From Paracoccaceae bacterium (GTDB taxonomy: Bacteria; Pseudomonadota; Alphaproteobacteria; Rhodobacterales; Rhodobacteraceae): a stretch of 64,000 nucleotides of DNA. Below, in pieces: positions 16,186 through 24,971 of the stretch; position 1 is the stretch's first letter, and each line of letters opens with the position of its first letter. The notes beneath the pieces were generated by a model. It had not been told where the DNA came from. It saw only the letters and a program-made list of their open reading frames with translations, and ran no database searches. A program made the position numbers and the translations under genes. The stretch is from positions 1-64,000 of the forward strand of contig JAQWQJ010000097.1 of assembly GCA_029244725.1 (NCBI GenBank), given 5' to 3'.

Positions 16186-16910
16186 GGTCTACGCCCTTGG
16201 CCGTGGACGATGATGATCGCGAAATACGGAGTGATCCCATCTTCAACTTCGGACAGCTTGTTGACCGATTGATTGGCCATTGTAGCGTATTCAACCAACC
16301 ACGCATCGTCGTATTTGCCAGCCGTTTTCAAAGCGCGGCGGATTTTGTCGATGTTTCGACCGATTTTCATAACAACCAACGCATCGGTTTCGGCCATGCG
16401 CTTTGTCAGATCATATTCCGACAATGTGCCTGCCAAGACGGTCAATACGTCGTCGCCCCATGTTATTGGCGACCCCGTTGCCGTCCAAGCGCCTGACATG
16501 CCGGTGATCGCTGGCACGACCTCAAGCGGGGCTTTGTCTTTTAGGCGTGTGAACAGGTGCATGAATGAACCGTAAAAGAACGGATCACCTTCGCAAAGAA
16601 CGATGACGTCTTCACCGCTTTCAAGCAACGCAAACAGCTGATTTTCACAATCGCTATAAAAGGCAGAAAGTGCCTCGTTATAGCGTGGGTCTTCCAACGG
16701 AATTTCCGTTGTGACCGGATATTCCATCGGGATTTCGATGACATTGTCCGCAAGCATGCCTTCGACGATCTGACGGGACTGACCTTTGCGGCCAGCCTTG
16801 CGGAAAAACGCGACATGCTTAGCGCCACGCACAAGACGATCGGCGCGAACGCTCATCAAATCTGGGTCGCCTGGCCCTAGTCCGACGCCATATATGGTTC
16901 CAAAGCTCAT
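16182..16910 (-). CDS. cobI: Precorrin-2 C20-methyltransferase CobI
   Basis: The 242-residue protein has the CobI/CbiL pattern: GTIYGVGLGPGDPDLMSVRA, VIVLCEGDPFFYGSFMHLF and ITGMSGAWTATGSPITWGD. It methylates C-20 of precorrin-2, giving precorrin-3A. It overlaps cobH upstream and cobJ downstream by ATGA, which indicates coupled translation of cobH-I-J. Confidence 0.94.
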   Translation of the reverse strand: MSFGTIYGVGLGPGDPDLMSVRADRLVRGAKHVAFFRKAGRKGQSRQIVEGMLADNVIEIPMEYPVTTEIPLEDPRYNEALSAFYSDCENQLFALLESGEDVIVLCEGDPFFYGSFMHLFTRLKDKAPLEVVPAITGMSGAWTATGSPITWGDDVLTVLAGTLSEYDLTKRMAETDALVVMKIGRNIDKIRRALKTAGKYDDAWLVEYATMANQSVNKLSEVEDGITPYFAIIIVHGQGRRP

Positions 16911-17536
16911 TCTTTACGGCTCGCGATTGCGTTGATTGCAGCAACTGTGATTGCACTTCCGCCCAGGCGACCTTCGACAATACAGCACGGTACCGGTTGA
17001 TCTGCCCAAAGCGCGTCTTTGCTTTCACGCGCGCCAACAAAGCCAACAGGGCACCCGATGATAGCCGCAGGGCGAGGGCAGGTGGGATCTTCGAGGATGT
17101 TTAACAAATGAAACAGCGCCGTCGGGGCGTTGCCAATGGCAACAACTGCTCCACCCAGTTTATCGCGCCAATGTTCGAGCGCTGCGGCCGATCGGGTGTT
17201 GCCCATTTCTGCGGCAAGTTCGTGGATGCCGTCGGCATGCAACGTGCAAATCACATCGTTATCCGCTGGCAATCTTGGGCGTGTGACGCCTTCGCTGACC
17301 ATTCGTGCGTCGCAAAAAATCGGTGCGCCGTTTTCCATTGCCGTTCTAGCTGCGTCTACAAAGCCGGGAGAAAAGCGGATGTGGTCTTCCAATCCAACCA
17401 TGCCCGTGGCGTGGATCATGCGGACGGCCACTTGTTCTTCATCTTTGTTGAACCGACCGAGATTAGCCTCGGAGCGAATGGTCGCAAAGGACTCTAAATA
17501 GATGGCCGCGCCGTTTTTTTCGTACTCGTAAGGCAT
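16907..17536 (-). CDS. cobH: Precorrin-8X methylmutase CobH
   Basis: The 209-residue enzyme has the CobH hallmarks MIHATGMVGLEDHIRFSPG with the catalytic histidine near residue 43, ARMVSEGVTRPRLPADNDV, and GCPVGFVGARESKDAL. It moves the C-11 methyl to C-12, forming hydrogenobyrinic acid. The start codon shares its last base with the cobG stop. Confidence 0.95.
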   Translation of the reverse strand: MPYEYEKNGAAIYLESFATIRSEANLGRFNKDEEQVAVRMIHATGMVGLEDHIRFSPGFVDAARTAMENGAPIFCDARMVSEGVTRPRLPADNDVICTLHADGIHELAAEMGNTRSAAALEHWRDKLGGAVVAIGNAPTALFHLLNILEDPTCPRPAAIIGCPVGFVGARESKDALWADQPVPCCIVEGRLGGSAITVAAINAIASRKE

Positions 17537-18648
17537 TAGTCTAAGTCCAGCGTTTTAAGGTCAGTCGGGCTGAGATTGGTATAAAGCGTGTCATCCCATG
17601 GCGCACCGTTTCGAACAAGGTCAAATCGTCCTTCGCGCCCTACAAGGGTAACGTCGGTTGCATTAGGTCGGGCGCAACCCTTGGCGCATCCTGAGACGTG
17701 CAATGCGCCAGGCCATTTGCCCGCCAGATCGGTCGCTAGATTTCGGGTTTCAACGCTGGCCTGCGGGCAAAAGGGCTGCCCCGCGCAAGCCGAAACATCC
17801 AAAATTGGTGAGCCTACCGTGTGGGGGAATAGATCATGCGCAGCAGGCGCTTGATCTGTTGTCAAAAGAGCGCGCCACGGTGTGATCCGAATGGCTTTGA
17901 TACCTTCGATATCTGCCAATGTCCGCAGATCATCGGCGCTGACTTGGCCTAATGGAACGTGAAGCAGCCCGTCTTGACGCATCGTCGAGCCAGTTACTGG
18001 GGACGATCCAGTAAATTTTCTTGGTAATTCAAACGTTTGTAGATGCTTTGCCATACGGCGGATGTCATTCTGTTTGCCTGCGATAAACCATTGCACCAAT
18101 TCTAGCGCGGTCGATATCGCCGTAGCTTCAGTCACCGACACTCCGGTTTCACACCCATCAGCGCGTACCAAAATATCGCCCGAGCTAGAGGTCTCAAACC
18201 GAATGTCCGCCGAGGAGTCCTGTAATTCACAAGTCTCACCACAATCTATCGCAAACCCAAACTTGCTTGGGATACTTGGAAATTCTGGCAACCGGCGCAC
18301 TAGTTCTTGGTAGAGGCGATGCGACAGATCATTCTGTTTATAGAAAGGAGTGATGATTATATTGCGTTTGGTTTCAATGGTTTCGTCGGCGTCTATCAGG
18401 CCTGCAGCAGTTAACCGTTCGAGCAACGAAATATAGTTTTCCTGCGCCACACCCCGAATTTGTAGGTTTGCGCGATTGGTGATGTCAATGAATCCATTGC
18501 CATAGGTCACAGACAGTTCCGCCAGTTCATGCGTCTGTTGCGCAGAGATTTCAGCGGCAAATGGGCGGACGCGCACCACCAGACCGTCGCCCGACATCAT
18601 TGGTCGGTGAGCACCGGGGCACCAGCCTTTGATCTCTGGCTCGCTCAT
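17536..18648 (-). CDS. cobG: Precorrin-3B synthase CobG
   Basis: The 370-residue protein belongs to the sulfite/nitrite-reductase-like family. WCPGAHRPMMSGDGLVVRVRP starts it, and the C-terminal iron-sulfur motif reads CAGQPFCPQA, then HVSGCAKGCARP. CobG uses oxygen and a 4Fe-4S centre to hydroxylate precorrin-3A and form the lactone, so its presence marks the aerobic pathway. The start overlaps the cobN stop as ATGA. Its length and cysteines are normal. Confidence 0.93.
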   Translation of the reverse strand: MSEPEIKGWCPGAHRPMMSGDGLVVRVRPFAAEISAQQTHELAELSVTYGNGFIDITNRANLQIRGVAQENYISLLERLTAAGLIDADETIETKRNIIITPFYKQNDLSHRLYQELVRRLPEFPSIPSKFGFAIDCGETCELQDSSADIRFETSSSGDILVRADGCETGVSVTEATAISTALELVQWFIAGKQNDIRRMAKHLQTFELPRKFTGSSPVTGSTMRQDGLLHVPLGQVSADDLRTLADIEGIKAIRITPWRALLTTDQAPAAHDLFPHTVGSPILDVSACAGQPFCPQASVETRNLATDLAGKWPGALHVSGCAKGCARPNATDVTLVGREGRFDLVRNGAPWDDTLYTNLSPTDLKTLDLD

Positions 18649-21600
18649 CCCAATCTCTCCAAATCCGATATGATTGAGTTCCGGCGAGTTTCCCAGAGAC
18701 CAGATGAATGCAGCGCATTGAAACGGTCTTTCATCGCTTGCAAAGCCTTGGGGTTGGTGTCTTGCATAAAGGCCACAACCTCGGCGTTACCGAGAGTCGC
18801 GTCGTGGTAAGCATCAAACAAATGCGGTCCGACAACACCGGCCAAATTCGCAAACGCCCCGAGGTGATCAAGCGTCGCTGCGATCTCGGCAGCGCCGCGG
18901 AATCCATGGCGTTTCATGCCGTTAATCCAAGCTGAATTCGTCGCTCTTGCGTGAACGACACGAGCGATTTCTTCTTGTAGCGTCCGTGCGGTTGGATTTG
19001 AAATGTCCGTGTTATCAAGGTGGTACAGGCTGAACTTGCCACCAGTTTGGGTTTTTGCAGCTGCAAATCCGGCTTCGTGGGCTGCATAATCCTCGGCCAA
19101 AAGGATATCCGTTTCGCTCAGATCCTGCAGATGAACGAACGAGTCTGCGTCTTCAACACGTTCGGTAATTCCAGCTAAGTCTTTCGTGATTTCCTTGCCG
19201 TCTGTTCCCCACGACGACGCGTTTAGCCAAGCTGTTCCTGCGTTGCTGCGACCCTCGTCTGAATAATCGTCGATCGCGCCGCCCATTGCCAAGCCGTAGT
19301 GTCCAGGCGCAGGTCCAAAAACGCGGAAGCCTGTATTTTTGCCGGCAAACGGGTTCCAATCGCTGGCTTCGTCGCGTTTGCTTAGGGCCTCGACTGCTTG
19401 TGAAAACAGTGTTGAAAGCGATGGGAACACATCGCGAAACAGACCGGATACACGTAAGGTAACATCAATTCGTGGCCGCGCTAGTTCAGCGATCGGAATA
19501 ATCTCAACGCCGGACACGCGTTCAGAACCCTGATCCCAAACTGGCTTTGCACCCAATAAATGCAGGGCCATTGCGAATTCTTCGCCAGCTGTTCGCATCG
19601 TCGCCGAGCCCCAGAGATCGACGATCAAACCTTTGGGATAGTCGCCTTCTTCTTGCAGGTGGCGACGCACCAATTCCTCTGCTAGTCGAACGCCTTGGGC
19701 GTAGGCTGATCTGGTGGGGACTGAGCGAGGGTCAGTTGTGAATAGGTTGCGCCCGGTTGGCAGAACGTCTTCTTGACGGCGATAGGGCGAACCGCTGGGT
19801 CCGGATTCAATCCGTTTTCCGTTTAACGCATCAAGCAACGCTTGCTTCTCGCCCGCGACAGATTGCGTTGGGTCGAATGATCCAGCCTCGGGTGGCAGTC
19901 GCCCCCAAATATGCAGCCCGTCACCGAACTGACTTTCTTTGATGTCGCACACAAAACGGTCGATGCGCGTGATTGCCTCGGCTGTGCTGATGTCGTCCGA
20001 AATGCCGAGGTCACCTTCAACGCCCAAAGCTTTAGCTTGATCGCGAATGTCGGATTGCAAACGATCCCTGCGTTTGGGGTCAAGGCCATCTGCATTCGAG
20101 AACTCGTCCAGCAGGCTTTCCAAACCTGACATACGCTCGGGCGTTTTGCTGTCTTTAAGGGCAGGGGGAATGTGGCCCAAAGTGACTGCGCCAATGCGTC
20201 TTTTGGCCTGCGCAGCTTCGCCGGGATCATTGACGATAAACGGATAAATGACAGGCAAGGAACTTATAAGGGCCTCGGGCCAGCAAGTGTTGGAAAGGGC
20301 GACGGATTTGCCGGGCAACCATTCAAGAGTGCCATGCGCGCCAACGTGAACCAATGCGTCAGACCGAAAACCAGAGCGCAAAAACAGATAGAACGCGACA
20401 TAGGCGTGACACGGCGTTCGACTAAGGTCGTGGTAGTCATCATCGCGCTTGGCTAGTTGGCCGCGTTCAGGTTGCAGGGCGATCAAGATGTTTTTGCTTT
20501 GAACGGCTGAAAAATGAAAAGCGCCGTTAGAAAATGATGGATCATCCTCTGGGGCACCCCAAGACTCGTTTAGATCTTCGCGCAACTCTTCAGGCAGGGC
20601 GTTGAGGGACGCATGATAATCTTCTAGCGGAACGCCCAGCGAAGATCGCTGCATTTCGTCTGAGATTGGGGCATCGAAGTCGCCCAACAAATATCCATCA
20701 GCCCGCAAATCCCCGGCTATAGCCTCGACCGAGGCCAATGCATCAAGACCAACAGCATGCGCCATTTGCCAGTCTTTGCCGGGGTAGGTTGATAGAATGA
20801 TGGCCAGCTTTTTGTCATGGTTCGGTTTTTGGGCCAGCTTGATCCAAGCCAACGCCTTATCCGCAATTGCATCGACACGTTCTTTGTCTGGCGCGTGGAT
20901 TGTGCGCGCATATTCAAGCGCTTGGTTTTTTTGGGTCGCTTCTTTGAAGCTTACCACGCCGGCAAACAAACGCCCGTCGACCTCTGGCAATACAACGTGC
21001 ATTGCTAAGTCTGCCGGTGAAAGACCACGATCCGAGTTTGCCCAGCTATCCTTGTCTGAAGTTGCGAGTGCGGCCTGAAACACAGGCACGTTGCCAGCGT
21101 CAAGCGGCGAAGCGTTGTCTGCCCCTCGACCAGAAAATGCAGTCAGGTTAATTATTGCTGCTGCATCCAGATTAGAAATGGTTGTTTCCAACCAAACGCG
21201 CGCAGTTGGCGATTTGAGGGATGGTGCAAACAGACCGAGGGTCAGAATGCCACGTTCTCCGAATGCTTTGCTGAGGGCTTTCAGCGGCTCAATGTCCGCA
21301 GCACTAAGATATGAGCGATAAAAGGTGATCAAAACCAAAGGCTTAGTGAGATCACGCTCAAACGCATCTAGTGATTGCAGCGTGCCCTGAGCATCCGTCC
21401 AAGCACCGTACTCAGGCAGGGTTTTGGCACCCTTCACGGGTCCTGCATAAAGGCCGGCGGCCAATGAAAGTTGCGCCAATGCCGCCTGAGCAGCGACATC
21501 ACCACCTTGATCGCACAAATTGGCCAGGCGCCTCAACGTTGACACAGGAAGCGTTGAAAACGCGTCTAAACGCTCGTCGGGACGTCCATCCGCAGGAAGA

Positions 21601-21938
21601 ACCGCAAGTGCAATGCCACGTTGCTTAGCCAACTCATAAACCTGCTCAAGACCGTAGGCCCAATAGGGTACACCGCCAATAATACGGATCATAATGCCTT
21701 GGGCATGTTCGAGCGTTTGCTCAATATATGTGTCGACGGAAAGCGGATGCTTTAACGCAGATAGGTTGGCCAGCCGCAATGTTGACAATTTCCCGTCTGC
21801 GCGATGCCAGCCAGCCGCGAACGCGCCAAGATCACTATCCGAAAATGACATCACCACGAGGTCAGCAGGGCTTTGGCCGAGGTCGCGTGGCGCCTCGGAT
21901 TCCTCAAGCCCATGATTTTCGCGGAAGATGACATGCAT
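18645..21938 (-). CDS. cobN: Cobaltochelatase large subunit CobN
   Basis: The 1097-residue protein matches the CobN/BchH family: DADGYLLGDFDAPISDEMQ-like text near 400, HVGAHGTLEWLPGKSVALS at about 540, and a C-terminal GMKRHGFRGAAEIAATLDHL. It inserts cobalt into hydrogenobyrinic acid a,c-diamide with the AAA subunits CobS and CobT, which are not encoded in this window. It is on the short side for CobN, as is usual in this order, and lies six bases downstream of cobW. Confidence 0.94.
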   Translation of the reverse strand: MHVIFRENHGLEESEAPRDLGQSPADLVVMSFSDSDLGAFAAGWHRADGKLSTLRLANLSALKHPLSVDTYIEQTLEHAQGIMIRIIGGVPYWAYGLEQVYELAKQRGIALAVLPADGRPDERLDAFSTLPVSTLRRLANLCDQGGDVAAQAALAQLSLAAGLYAGPVKGAKTLPEYGAWTDAQGTLQSLDAFERDLTKPLVLITFYRSYLSAADIEPLKALSKAFGERGILTLGLFAPSLKSPTARVWLETTISNLDAAAIINLTAFSGRGADNASPLDAGNVPVFQAALATSDKDSWANSDRGLSPADLAMHVVLPEVDGRLFAGVVSFKEATQKNQALEYARTIHAPDKERVDAIADKALAWIKLAQKPNHDKKLAIILSTYPGKDWQMAHAVGLDALASVEAIAGDLRADGYLLGDFDAPISDEMQRSSLGVPLEDYHASLNALPEELREDLNESWGAPEDDPSFSNGAFHFSAVQSKNILIALQPERGQLAKRDDDYHDLSRTPCHAYVAFYLFLRSGFRSDALVHVGAHGTLEWLPGKSVALSNTCWPEALISSLPVIYPFIVNDPGEAAQAKRRIGAVTLGHIPPALKDSKTPERMSGLESLLDEFSNADGLDPKRRDRLQSDIRDQAKALGVEGDLGISDDISTAEAITRIDRFVCDIKESQFGDGLHIWGRLPPEAGSFDPTQSVAGEKQALLDALNGKRIESGPSGSPYRRQEDVLPTGRNLFTTDPRSVPTRSAYAQGVRLAEELVRRHLQEEGDYPKGLIVDLWGSATMRTAGEEFAMALHLLGAKPVWDQGSERVSGVEIIPIAELARPRIDVTLRVSGLFRDVFPSLSTLFSQAVEALSKRDEASDWNPFAGKNTGFRVFGPAPGHYGLAMGGAIDDYSDEGRSNAGTAWLNASSWGTDGKEITKDLAGITERVEDADSFVHLQDLSETDILLAEDYAAHEAGFAAAKTQTGGKFSLYHLDNTDISNPTARTLQEEIARVVHARATNSAWINGMKRHGFRGAAEIAATLDHLGAFANLAGVVGPHLFDAYHDATLGNAEVVAFMQDTNPKALQAMKDRFNALHSSGLWETRRNSIISDLERLG

Positions 21939-21944
21939 CGTACG

Positions 21945-22982
21945 TTAGCCTTTTAGGATGGCTTCAATGGCGGTTCGGTCAACGTCGTTATGCTCGGCTA
22001 TAACAACCAATCGCCCCTGACGCGCCTCTTCCGGCTTCCAAGGACGGTCAAATTGCGCACGAACCCGTGCACCAACGGCCTGCACCAAAAGGCGCATTGG
22101 TTTACCTTCAACGGCTGCATAGCCTTTGACGCGCAAGATGTTGTTTTCGTTTGCAAGTTTTTCAATTTTCGCAGTTAAATCGGCTGCGTCTGTCAGCTCG
22201 TCCAAATCGACGATAATGCTTTCGAAGTCATCATGTTCATGGTCGTGATGACCGTCGTGATGGCTTGGGCGGGCGTCCATGTCGTCTTCTGCAGCCGCTT
22301 CCAATCCTAGGATAACGCGTGGATCAACTTCGCCTTCTGCAACTTCGACAACGGGCAAAGGACGAGGGGCTTCTGCGGCAATGATGGCTTTTGCCTTGGC
22401 AACGCCATCTGCGCCAGCAAGGTCAGGTTTGGTTAGTAGGATGATATCGGCGCAAGATATCTGATCCTCGAAAACCTCAGAAAGTGGGGTTTCGTGGTCG
22501 AGACTGTCATCAGCCAAACGCTGAGCATCGACAGCTTCAACATTCGGTGCAAACCGGCCAGCGGCAACCGCTTCGGCGTCCGCCAACGCAATCACCCCAT
22601 CTACAGTGATTTTGGAACGGATATCGGGCCAGTCGAATGCCTTTAGCAGGGGTTTGGGCAACGCAAGGCCAGATGTCTCGATCAGAATGTGCTCTGGACG
22701 AGGGTCTAGCGCCATCAACGCTTCTATTGTTGGAATGAAATCGTCTGCCACGGTGCAACAAATGCAGCCATTGGCCAGCTCCATAATGTTTTCCGCTGGG
22801 CAGTCGGGGATAGCGCAAGACTTCAAGATTTCGCCATCCACGCCCACATCACCAAATTCATTAACGATGACGGCCAAACGCTTGCCCTGAGGGTTCTGCA
22901 TTAAATGGCGCACGAGTGTCGTTTTGCCCGAACCAAGGAAGCCGGTAATCACAGTGACGGGAAGTTTGCTTAGATCAGACAT
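21945..22982 (-). CDS. cobW: Cobalamin-associated GTPase CobW
   Basis: The 345-residue G3E GTPase has the P-loop GFLGSGKT (14-21) and the metal-binding CICC motif (73-76), and a histidine-rich insert (HHDGHHDHEHDD) before the C-terminal CobW domain. It is proposed to deliver cobalt to the chelatase, which fits its place directly before cobN. The ATG at 22982, with GGAG upstream, overlaps the end of the DUF1636 gene by eight bases; a longer reading adds residues from that gene. Confidence 0.93.
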   Translation of the reverse strand: MSDLSKLPVTVITGFLGSGKTTLVRHLMQNPQGKRLAVIVNEFGDVGVDGEILKSCAIPDCPAENIMELANGCICCTVADDFIPTIEALMALDPRPEHILIETSGLALPKPLLKAFDWPDIRSKITVDGVIALADAEAVAAGRFAPNVEAVDAQRLADDSLDHETPLSEVFEDQISCADIILLTKPDLAGADGVAKAKAIIAAEAPRPLPVVEVAEGEVDPRVILGLEAAAEDDMDARPSHHDGHHDHEHDDFESIIVDLDELTDAADLTAKIEKLANENNILRVKGYAAVEGKPMRLLVQAVGARVRAQFDRPWKPEEARQGRLVVIAEHNDVDRTAIEAILKG

Positions 22983-23355
22983 TCGGGATCTCCAATGGGG
23001 GAATGCGGGCAATGCAATTTTTGCGGAAATGTTCAGGGCGTTCGCGCCAAGGGACGAGGCCGTCTTGGGATGCATGATATTTGGTTGTGCCGTCAACGAT
23101 GATGTCTTTGGCACCGTTCTCTGGATCAAAGCGGCCGTAGACATATGTCCACTTGCCTTCAGAACGCAAAACGATCGAGCAGCCTTCCTTGCAGTTGGAC
23201 AAGCATTCTACGGGCTTAAGAACAACGCCCTCGGGCAAGTTTGAGTTCGCCAAAGCGTCGTATAATTGTGCCCCAGGTCGCGGGCCTTCGATGTCTGTGG
23301 GCATGCCCATTCGACAGGTTGTGCAAACCAAAAGTTCAGTGACCTTTTCGGTCAT
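22975..23355 (-). CDS. DUF1636 family protein heading the cobalamin operon
   Basis: The 126-residue member of DUF1636 has LLVCTTCRMG at the start, VECLSNCKEGCSIVL in the middle, YVYGRFDPEN, and CIARIPPLE at the end. The cysteine spacing suggests a thioredoxin-like iron-sulfur fold. It is the first gene after the cobalamin riboswitch and overlaps cobW. The function is unknown; a redox or metal-transfer job near the chelatase is a reasonable inference. A shorter relative is encoded at 7644-7988. Confidence 0.82.
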   Translation of the reverse strand: MTEKVTELLVCTTCRMGMPTDIEGPRPGAQLYDALANSNLPEGVVLKPVECLSNCKEGCSIVLRSEGKWTYVYGRFDPENGAKDIIVDGTTKYHASQDGLVPWRERPEHFRKNCIARIPPLEIPNV

Positions 23356-23446
23356 GGCTCATCATTCCTTATCTCAGGAGGGGAAGAAAGAACGGGGACC
23401 AAAGCCAATCCCGCACCGAAGACACCCCGCCCGGCTTACGTCGCGT

Positions 23447-23625
23447 TTGCTGGCAGGTCTCCCGGCTTGCGGATGTCAGAGGTAGGCCTCTGGCGGTTGC
23501 CCTGCCTTCCCGGTGACGACGCACCAGTGGCTGTGGGCGACCTATCCGGTCACGGTCGCGGGGGCGGCTGCGTTTTAGAGAAGGTCGCTTCCCGTATCGC
23601 ATTCCCTTTTCACCTGTCATAAGAC
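23447..23625 (-). promoter_or_regulatory. Cobalamin riboswitch of the cob operon
   Basis: On the minus strand the aptamer reads AAAGGGAATGCGATACGGG, CAGCCGCCCCCGCGACCGTGA, ACCGGGAAGGCAGGG and the B12 box GCCGGGAGACCTGCC. It stands about 90 bases before the DUF1636 start and should repress the whole minus-strand operon when cobalamin is abundant. The plus-strand cobO begins just behind it and is not under its control. Boundaries are approximate. Confidence 0.93.
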
Positions 23626-23664
23626 AGGAACCAGCAGGTCGCTCATGGGCGATCTAATACTATA

Positions 23665-24297
23665 ATGTCAAGCGATAGGTGCCTTTTGAGCGACGAAGAA
23701 AATGCCCGCCATGCGGAGAAAATGAAAAAGATCAAAGCCGCCCGTGATCGGATGATGGCGACCAAAACGGAAGAAAAAGGATTGGTTATCGTTCATACCG
23801 GCAAGGGGAAGGGTAAATCCTCTTCTGGTTTTGGCATGGTTATGCGCTGTATCGCCCATGATATGCAGTGCGCAGTGGTTCAGTTCATTAAGGGCAGCAG
23901 GGAAACCGGCGAACGCACATTGTTGCAGGATCATTTTGGCGACAAATGCCAGTTTGTCGTTTCCGGAGAAGGCTTTACGTGGGAAACCCAAGATCGCGAA
24001 CGCGATATAGCTGCCGCTCAAGCTGGATGGGAAAAAGCTAAGGGCTTAATCCTTGATCCCAAAATTCAGTTTGTCTTGCTGGACGAAATCAACATCGCGT
24101 TACGCAACGATTATCTTAACATTGATGACGTGGTAGAATTTTTGCTCAACGAAAAGCCGGATATGACCCATGTGTGTTTAACCGGTCGAAATGCAAAGCC
24201 AGAGTTGATCGAGGCAGCTGATCTGGTTTCTGAAATGGAACTGGTTAAACACCCATTCCGCGATGGAATCAAAGCGCAGGCAGGGGTGGAATTTTAA
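23665..24297 (+). CDS. cobO: Corrinoid adenosyltransferase CobO (BtuR type)
   Basis: The 210-residue protein has the P-loop HTGKGKGKSSS (near 44-54), LLDEINIALRNDYL and VCLTGRNAKPELIEAADL, the CobA/CobO/BtuR signature. It transfers the adenosyl group from ATP to reduced cobyrinic acid a,c-diamide. The ATG at 23665 gives seven extra residues; family members usually start at SDEENARHAEKM, which would use the TTG at 23686. It begins next to the riboswitch of the divergent operon. Confidence 0.93.
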   Translation: MSSDRCLLSDEENARHAEKMKKIKAARDRMMATKTEEKGLVIVHTGKGKGKSSSGFGMVMRCIAHDMQCAVVQFIKGSRETGERTLLQDHFGDKCQFVVSGEGFTWETQDRERDIAAAQAGWEKAKGLILDPKIQFVLLDEINIALRNDYLNIDDVVEFLLNEKPDMTHVCLTGRNAKPELIEAADLVSEMELVKHPFRDGIKAQAGVEF

Positions 24298-24645
24298 ATG
24301 CCCGTTACCCATCTTTTAACCGAATTTGGCATGGGGTCGTCGCTTCGTCGACAAGACTATACCGAGGCGTCGGTGCGTGCTATTAAACATGCCCTCTGGC
24401 GCAATTCAATAAATCTGGCTGAGCTTTTTGGAAAAGAAAAAACGGATATGATTATTGACGTCAAAGTTGGTGTCGGCAAACCCGATGCTGTCGACGTAGC
24501 TGCGCTTAAAGACGTTTTTCCATATGGTCACATCAATATTGAAGTTACCCAAGGCGGTTTGGACGTTGAGCGGCCAGAAGGTGCGCCCAATGTGATGGCG
24601 AATGTTGCGATTTCAGTTTCGCTTGATTTGGGAGACGCAGCATGA
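24298..24645 (+). CDS. Lin0512-family protein, first copy
   Basis: The 115-residue protein matches the small Lin0512 family: LTEFGMGSSLRRQDYTEASVRAIKHAL, a central VKVGVGKPDAVDVAALKDVFPYG, and VTQGGLDVERP. The gene starts directly after the cobO stop and overlaps the next gene, a paralogue, by four bases (ATGA). The biochemical function of the family is not known to me; the location between cobO and cobQ suggests a part in cobalamin synthesis or handling. A homo- or hetero-oligomer of the two copies is plausible. Confidence 0.72.
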   Translation: MPVTHLLTEFGMGSSLRRQDYTEASVRAIKHALWRNSINLAELFGKEKTDMIIDVKVGVGKPDAVDVAALKDVFPYGHINIEVTQGGLDVERPEGAPNVMANVAISVSLDLGDAA

Positions 24646-24968
24646 CGCATCAGCGCTTCATAATTGAAATGGGGATGGGCAACGATCTGCATGGCAAAGA
24701 CTATACAAAAGCCGCGTGTCGGGCTGTCGAAAACGCGCTGCACGGGGCAAGCCTTGCGCTGCTGGGCAATCTGCCTGCGTTGAAGAAAGATCTGCAAGTT
24801 CGCGCAACGATTGGGGTTCAAGAGCCCGATCAAGTGGATGTTGAGACGCTTAAGAAGTTGTTTCCAGTGGGAGAGGTCTCAATTTCTGTGACGCTTGGCG
24901 GGTTGAACTCAGGCGAAGCTGTAATAGCCCAAGCCGCTGTCGAAGCCTTTCTGCCGAGGCAAGCATAG
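24642..24968 (+). CDS. Lin0512-family protein, second copy
   Basis: The 108-residue paralogue of the preceding gene has FIIEMGMGNDLHGKDYTKAACRAVENAL, VRATIGVQEPDQVDVETLKKLFPVG and VTLGGLNSGEA, in the same order as in the first copy. The two differ throughout, so the duplication is old. It ends three bases before the cobQ start, in the same operon as cobO. The function is unknown. Confidence 0.72.
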   Translation: MTHQRFIIEMGMGNDLHGKDYTKAACRAVENALHGASLALLGNLPALKKDLQVRATIGVQEPDQVDVETLKKLFPVGEVSISVTLGGLNSGEAVIAQAAVEAFLPRQA

Positions 24969-24971
24969 GCG

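Noticed and set aside
23626-23664. A cobalamin riboswitch for cobO
   Set aside because: The aptamer next to cobO is on the minus strand and belongs to the divergent operon; no B12 box is present on the plus strand.
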